Assembly: GCF_000004075.3 (NCBI RefSeq)
Contig: NC_026655.2
Location: forward strand, 5,270,001-5,334,000
From: Cucumis sativus
Taxonomy: Eukaryota > Streptophyta > Magnoliopsida > Cucurbitales > Cucurbitaceae
Direction: 5' to 3'
DNA length: 64,000 bases
Made by a program: the position numbers and the translations under genes. Shown here one piece after another: positions 58,125 through 64,000 of the stretch. The stretch's first letter is position 1, and each line of letters begins with the position of its first letter. The notes below the pieces were generated by a model, which saw only the letters and a program-made list of their open reading frames with translations, was not told the origin of the DNA and searched no databases.

Positions 58125-61100
58125 TCAATGTGATGGTTCATATCTGCAAACACAGTCATATATGTTTCCTTTGATCAATTTTTCTGCCAGCCTCTGATTT
58201 TTCACCATGGCAAGCTGCAAAAAAGTAAATACTTTCTTCATGAAAAAATTGAAAAGAGAAAAGATTCTTATAAAAGCATGCGTCCAGACCAGATTTCACA
58301 ATTATTCGAGAGACTTTTTTTTTTCAGTTTAAATTCTAAGAATATGATGTTACAAAACTAGTGAACGTTATGTCACCTTCAAAGCATCACATTTAAATTG
58401 GGCATTGAAGTTTGTGTGAAGAGCTCTCCCCATCCCTTCCAAGATTACCTGCAAAAGAACAAACTCTGATTATCATGATGCGTTTTTCTCTTCCATTTTC
58501 TTCACTTTATAGATTGATGGTAACCCCAAATTCTTTCTGATGTTTGACAGAAAGTTTCAGTTTATTCTATTGGTGGTCTAAAACAGCCTTTTTCTATGTT
58601 AACCTTCACTATCTCCTCGGTTCCTAGGCAGTTGCGTGTCCTTCTCCTGGACGATGATTATTTCCTATTCACAGCCCTTATTTCTTAATAGATTAATTAA
58701 CGTCACTTTTGAAATTGGAAGAACTTATTACCAAATCAGCGTCTTTAGCTGCAGCAGCCAACTCAGAGCTGACTTGTCTTAAATCTATACATGGACTACC
58801 ACACCCATTTTCAACAACCATCAAAGGAACAAAAGATGATCCCTCTTTAGAACCGTCTGCAGAGTCGATCATGGCATCCACAATCAATCCCCCTGCTTCA
58901 GCAGCTCTACGAAGTATGTCACAGTGCTGCAAGTAAAAGATTATGAGTTAATTAACTGAATGGCAATATGAGATATGACCAAGATATAGATTTTCCTCCC
59001 ATTAAATTGAAATGTTTCTTCTAATGTCTCTCTTTGGAGCATTTCAAAGTCCACAATGTTCATAGCATACATTAGAAACAAGGAAACAACAAAAAAACCT
59101 TGAAGGAAGTAGTTATTAGCAAGAAAAGTCAACAGCAAAAAAATAAGACGTCTATGAGAAGGGTTCAAGCATAGTCAGCGTAATTAAATATTTGTGCAAA
59201 TTGGTCGAACATGCTAATACCAAGCTTCAGGTTCGTGGGGAAGAAAAGTACCTTGGCAGCCTCAGCTACAATGTCAGGAAGCTCCATTGCAGTTACATCA
59301 TTTAGGGCAGGAAGAGAGTTTGCAACTAAAACAACCTGGAATAAATACTCCCGATCACTACGGAGGGCATACTTTAATTGGGAATAATTGGCACAGAGAA
59401 AAAATTGTTACATGGAAGGGACTAGACATGTATTCTCTCAAGATGCCGTTAAAAGTTTCCTCAGAAAAGACAACAGTATGAAACTAAAGTTGGACTCCTT
59501 CCATCAACCTACAGATTTAATTTTTCATTCAGTATAGCAATAAGGTAAACTTACTTCTGTTCCTCGTCGGAGGAGTTCCCTTGCCAAGGGAAGCATCCCT
59601 AGAACAACATCAGCACCTGAGTTGTCCACAAAGAGAAGAGCTCTTTTATGTGGAGGGGGTCTCTCATCCCCAGATCCTAACATTCTCTCTCTGAAGGCAT
59701 CAAAATCGTCGACCTAAATCATAAGAAAAACTCAAATCAACTCTGATAACAAGAATTAGCAGTTAAAGCACAGTCGATGTCTTTCACCACACCAACTCCT
59801 GAATTCAGGTTTGGTTACCCGCCATGGCCTCTGCATCTTATTGCGACTCATTCGGTAAATCTCAATTATTGTCCCCTTGTGATAAAGATCAACACAAGCA
59901 CGAGAACCCCAATCAAAAATGTTTGCAGCAAGAACACCTTCAATTAGAGTAAGCAGTCTTGCTTCCTGCAAATTAACAAGCAATTTGAATTTTTCATGTG
60001 TAATAAAGTTCACAGGGTTAGGCGCTATGTTTGATGAATAATAGTTGTCACCAAAAAAAGAGAAAATTGGAGATGCATTATAAACCATATCTTTCTTTGA
60101 AGATAGACTGATTGGATATATTACCATAAACAGAATATTTAAGTTGTTAATTTATAATTTGCTGGACTCCTGGTGGACAGGATAACAGTGTGAAGTCTTT
60201 ATAAATACCTCATTCATACTATCAAGTTCCAACAGCAGGTCAGGCAGTACGGCAAGTGATGCCTCATTTTCCCTGTTCAACCGAGAAAGGATAGTGTGTG
60301 ACGTAGGTTGCAAAGTAGGAGATTCCCTTTCTTCTATTAGTTCCGTTGGGGGGATATAGAAGGCGGTAAGAATGAAAAATAGTTGTATAGACAAAACACT
60401 TACCTCTGCTTTATGCTTCTATAGGCATCAAAAAATTGGAATTCCCTCAAGCACTCTTCCCTCAGTTCCAGAAGATTAGCCAAACCTAACTTTCCATATG
60501 CCGTAGGTTCCTCCATCAACCTATTTAGAGGCCAGAATTTGGTAGGATCGAAATTTTTAGCAAAAGAACAGGTAACACTAAAACATAAAAAATTGTCGTG
60601 TTTCTTTTTGTTTCTCTTTAAGTTCAACAATGTGGGGGTCAAGATTTTAATAGAAGAACTTTCAACGGTTAATAAAGCCTGTAACCAATTAAGTAGAATG
60701 TAAAATTTTTAGCAAAGAATAGGTAAGACTAAGGCATAAAGAGATGTTTTTTTTCTGTTTCGTTTGAAGTTTGTGGGGGACCAGGGTCAAGATTGGGATA
60801 CCTGAACTTTGGATAAATATAAAAAGTCATTAACCAATTGAGCTAGCTCAACAGCTTGACTTGATATCTCTTGAAGCTTTATGGTGTAAGCTTTTAAGTC
60901 AATGATCTTTATTCACATTAATTACTATCTAATAGCTTTTTTCAGTGGATTGCTTCAGATGGCTACCAGGTCAACTTTTGTAAAACTATCGAAAAATAAA
61001 CTTTATTTTAGAGATAATTATGACAAGGTTTTTGATTCTCCATGATTGGATTCGTCACTTTGATATCACAGGTCACAGCCGTCTATGTGAACCTAAGTAA

Positions 61101-63919
61101 ATGGCAGAATAACAATGGGGGTAAGTGGCAATGGTGACAAGTAGAATCAATAACCTAGAGTGAAATCCCTTGAATTAACAAAGGCAGCAAGTTTAGGTTG
61201 GAGATGATGGAGGAGTTACCAAACATAAGGACGCTGAAGCAGGATATGGCAGCCCATATAAGAATCCCAAGAAAGAAAAAGGAATGGCCATACGAAAAAA
61301 CAATAGGACAGTAGTGAAATAAATTGAGCTTAAAGAACTATCATAGAGGATCTTAAGTTTCAGAGGTGCGCCACTCTGCATGATGGAATCAACTCCAATT
61401 GAACAGAGAGATGGATTGACCAACAACAACAACCAATGTGTACATAATCATGTACACAGAAAACGATTAGAGAAGCTTCTTTCCAATAAACTAAAATGCA
61501 ACTTTTACAATTTCAGAAGGCGTTAAATTTGAACTTTTGTGTTTTGAAACCCCAAACAACCCATTATCAGGAAAATATAACCATGCAGCATGTATTAGTC
61601 CGAAGTTAATGGAGTTACCTCCTCAAGTGGGCAGAAAATGCCCGAGCAAATGCATCACCTCTTCTCTTGGCATCATCAGTCCCTCCTTCACTTGCAACAG
61701 CCTTACATATCCCAATAACAATTTTCTCAATCAGTAAAGAAATTCAGAAACGTGTAAGCAAAACTGTTAACTAATCAGTACATTGCTCATAAAAAAGTCT
61801 AAGAGAAATAGGATGCTGTGTTGCTAGGATAATAGAAAATCTATTCACAACATTTGTAATCAACGTTGATCCCTAAATTCAGAAGGAGAAGAAATGCACA
61901 AATAACTTCTAGTAGTGAAAAAATGGAGAACTTTGGTTTTTATAAGCCCAAAGAGACATCTCGTGAAAGCTCAAAAGCTTCTAATTTCTAAATGCAGGAA
62001 GAGTATAGTAAAAAATAGGGTTTTGTGTCTTTTACTGTCTCCCAACAATCATCGATCACAGTACCCTCATTTCCAAATAATAATAATAAATAAATAATAA
62101 AAACCGTTGGCTTAAATATGAAAATTGAAATAACTAAGAAGTTCCTTGCTATTTTGTACAAAAGGTCTATTTGATTGAGAGAAACTGTGACTTGTGAGAG
62201 AGAGTGAGAAATAGCACTTAAGACTCTGCGATTGTCCTTGCCTTATCAACAAGGTCCGGTACATGCTCTGAAAGAACGGTGAACCAGTACCTGAACATGG
62301 ACAAATATCAGTTGTTTCCAGTTAGAACTTATAAAAAATGTTCAAATAAAATATCGATGGTTCACATGATTCTCAGAAAAAAAATGAAATGAGCTTTATC
62401 AAGTACTTACTCCAACTCACTGTGATCAGAGAGATCAATTGTGTTAGGCTCATATCTGCAGAACACAGACGTATGAGAAAACTTCAAGAATATATAATAG
62501 AATAAAAAGGATTAAATCTTTAACTAAATACTTCGTGCATTTCCTTCATCCAAGGAAAATCAGCAAATAAGTTTGAAAAAACTGGGCTGCTGCCTGCTTT
62601 GACATGGTTTTTCTTCACGTAGCTAATTCAGCAAAACTATTAAACTAATAAAATACTACACAAATATTGCATGACACAATCTTAATTCGTAGGAAGAGTG
62701 GGAATTTGTAGTGAATAGCCTACTAAAAGTCCTGAACAATAATAACAAAGTCGAAGGAGAATGGAAAACATGCAAATAGGGTATAACATACGTCTTTGGA
62801 TCAGCTAACAGTGGAAACACCTCCAAAGTGGGAACCAAATGGAGTACACCAACATTTAAGGCACTTGCATCAGATCGCAAGGTTTCTCCTTTGGATAAAG
62901 GGACTTCAAAGCCTCCAAGTCCAGTAGTTCCAGGGGGAGCCGTAGGGACAGGTGCAGTAATTTCTGTTCTCTTCTGCAAGAATTTCTCCATCCAAGAAAT
63001 CTGCAATTTTGTACGTGCCATATTTACAAAATCATGGTAAAACCACCAATCTAGTTCCACTATGATTTCGGAGTTACTTCGTAATTTTTACTGATAAATT
63101 TAGAATGTATTTTCATTTTCCTAACAAAAATTACGTAGATAACAAATCGTCAATTATAATTTGGTATAGTTAGCAAGACAATTATAGTGCAAAGGACAAG
63201 TCATGATGCTAGAAACCAGTAGTTGATTAAATAGACAACTGTCATTGCCATCGAAAGAACAAGGCATCTGCAAAAGTAAATGGCACTACTGTACCATTAC
63301 AGGCATAGAACAAATTGTCCGTTCCTTCACCTCATTTTTTAATCGAAAAATGATTTTTCGTCAAACAATTTGCAATTGTGAAGAAAAAAGATTCTTGAAT
63401 CATTTCTTAAAAAAGAAGATGAAAAAACTGTTATTAGTTAAGTTGTAGATCGAAACCCCACGATCTACTGCCCCAGATTTAAACATCCTCCAGCCTCTTT
63501 TCTACTAGACATCTTAGCTTCAGATGATAATTCCCAAAGTGGATAAGTGATCATAAAAAGGTTAGGAAATTTTGAGCTATGAAAAATAGAAAGAAAAAAA
63601 TATCACACTCAAATGATCTTTACAATTACCCAAGCTTTCTGACAGAAGCCACTTCGATGAACCAATGTGACTCCAACATAAACTCTAAGATCAAATTGAA
63701 ATTTTTCTGGAGTCAATTGTGCTTACTTTCTCATTCAAATCACCAAGTGGAGGCCCATGAACTTTCCCTCCCGTGTATGGTGCACCCATGGGAAACCTTT
63801 CAACTAACTGATGGGCCAATAGATCATCAAGACCATGCTTTTCATAGCTCATGAATGCACCTAAGGCTCCTAAGAACCCCTCATGACGCAAGAACATTGC
63901 TTGTGCTTCTCCTTTTGAC
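58125..63919 (-). CDS. PANK2: Pantothenate kinase 2 (PanK-DUF89 bifunctional), 5' part missing
   Basis: Thirteen exons: 63919-63727, 63000-62792, 62455-62411, 62290-62242, 61701-61619, 60520-60404, 60272-60209, 59965-59819, 59713-59555, 59335-59252, 58926-58732, 58448-58377 and 58214-58125. They give the last 501 residues in unbroken phase; roughly 400 lie beyond the right edge. The first exon here ends the pantothenate kinase domain (LGALGAFMSYEKHGLDDLL, GAPYTGGKV). The rest is the linker and the DUF89 phosphatase domain, with FVDNSGADVVLGMLPLAREL, VANSLPALNDVTAMELPDI, VVENGCGSPCIDLRQVS and EGMGRALHTNF, whose Asp/Asn residues bind the metal. The kinase makes 4'-phosphopantothenate, the first step to coenzyme A. 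The DUF89 part is thought to remove phosphate from damaged or excess 4'-phosphopantetheine species. The protein ends CRYEPSH. One intron (62241-61702) has a GC donor. Confidence 0.95.
60551..60848 (-). repeat. Two diverged SINE-like copies in a PANK2 intron
   Basis: AAATTTTTAGCAAA begins at 60551 and again at 60703 (period 152). Both copies then contain AGGTAA(C/G)ACTAA, a T-rich run, TGTGGGGG..TCAAGATT and (TAACCAATTAAGT or TAACCAATTGAGC). On the minus strand the right copy starts GAGCTAGCTCAATTGGTTAA, an A-box-like SINE head, and ends in CCCCCACAAACTTC. The intron is spliced as usual around them. Confidence 0.6.
62236..62241 (-). other. GC splice donor (GC-AG intron) in PANK2
   Basis: The exon must end GAT AAG at 62242 to join AVASEGGTDDAKRRG in the next exon. 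The following intron bases are GCAAGG, not GT. AAG|GCAAG is the known strong consensus for the GC-AG class. No usable GT donor nearby keeps the frame. Confidence 0.8.
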
Positions 63920-64000
63920 CTAAGCAAAATGTACAGTTCAATTCAGAAAGTAAGAAGTAAAAAATTAAGAAATTAAGATAAGAGAATGAAAATTAGAAAT

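Noticed and set aside
62656-63060. Single 134-codon minus-strand frame
   Set aside because: Only its middle (63000-62792) is a PANK2 exon; both ends are intron read-through.
1-64000. CRISPR arrays, operons, integrated virus or organellar DNA
   Set aside because: No regularly spaced repeats, no viral replication or capsid motifs and no organellar gene order; the window behaves as ordinary plant nuclear DNA.

Overview
The window is nuclear plant DNA, almost certainly from a eudicot. Short exons are separated by AT-rich introns, the intergenic DNA is very AT-rich, simple repeats are common, and every recognisable protein is a plant family member. A cucurbit is my best guess, from the style of the dispersed repeats and protein similarity recalled from memory; that is inference. 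I see no bacterial, viral or organellar segment, no CRISPR array and no gene cluster.

Layout. 1-597 (-): 5' part of a bHLH118/36-type transcription factor gene running off the left edge. 2629-4563: large solo-LTR-like element whose U3-like part is packed with WRKY-type TTGAC cores. 8661-11208 (+): phosphoglycerate-mutase/histidine-phosphatase-fold protein with both catalytic histidines replaced. 12936-15786 (+): SIS3-type membrane RING-H2 ubiquitin ligase, 10 exons. 21088-23193 (+): HT1-like Raf-type protein kinase, 3 exons. 23428-23507 (+): tRNA-Leu(UAG). 23660-24898 (+): doubtful small gene behind three TGGGCC boxes. 26351-26986: second solo LTR. 30409-31428 (-): DUF1645 protein with a uORF. 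37137-39151 (-): SRO-type inactive PARP-like protein, 5 exons. 48192-49496 (+): Dof transcription factor, 2 exons. 52878-55307 (-): relative of PWWP-domain proteins, without an evident PWWP domain and with an internal tandem duplication of about 145 residues. 58125-63919 (-): 3' part of bifunctional pantothenate kinase 2 (PanK plus DUF89 phosphatase), 13 exons, one with a GC-AG splice donor, running off the right edge.

The genes are unrelated neighbours, as is normal for a plant chromosome; they do not form a pathway. Several have stress, sugar, stomatal or developmental roles in their families, but nothing in the arrangement suggests joint action. The features most worth a second look are the double-histidine-loss pseudophosphatase, the duplicated PWWP-less protein, the W-box-rich LTR, a compact hairpin at 51.6 kb, and a SINE-like tandem pair in a PANK2 intron. 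Exon boundaries were placed by hand from reading frame, splice dinucleotides and family similarity.
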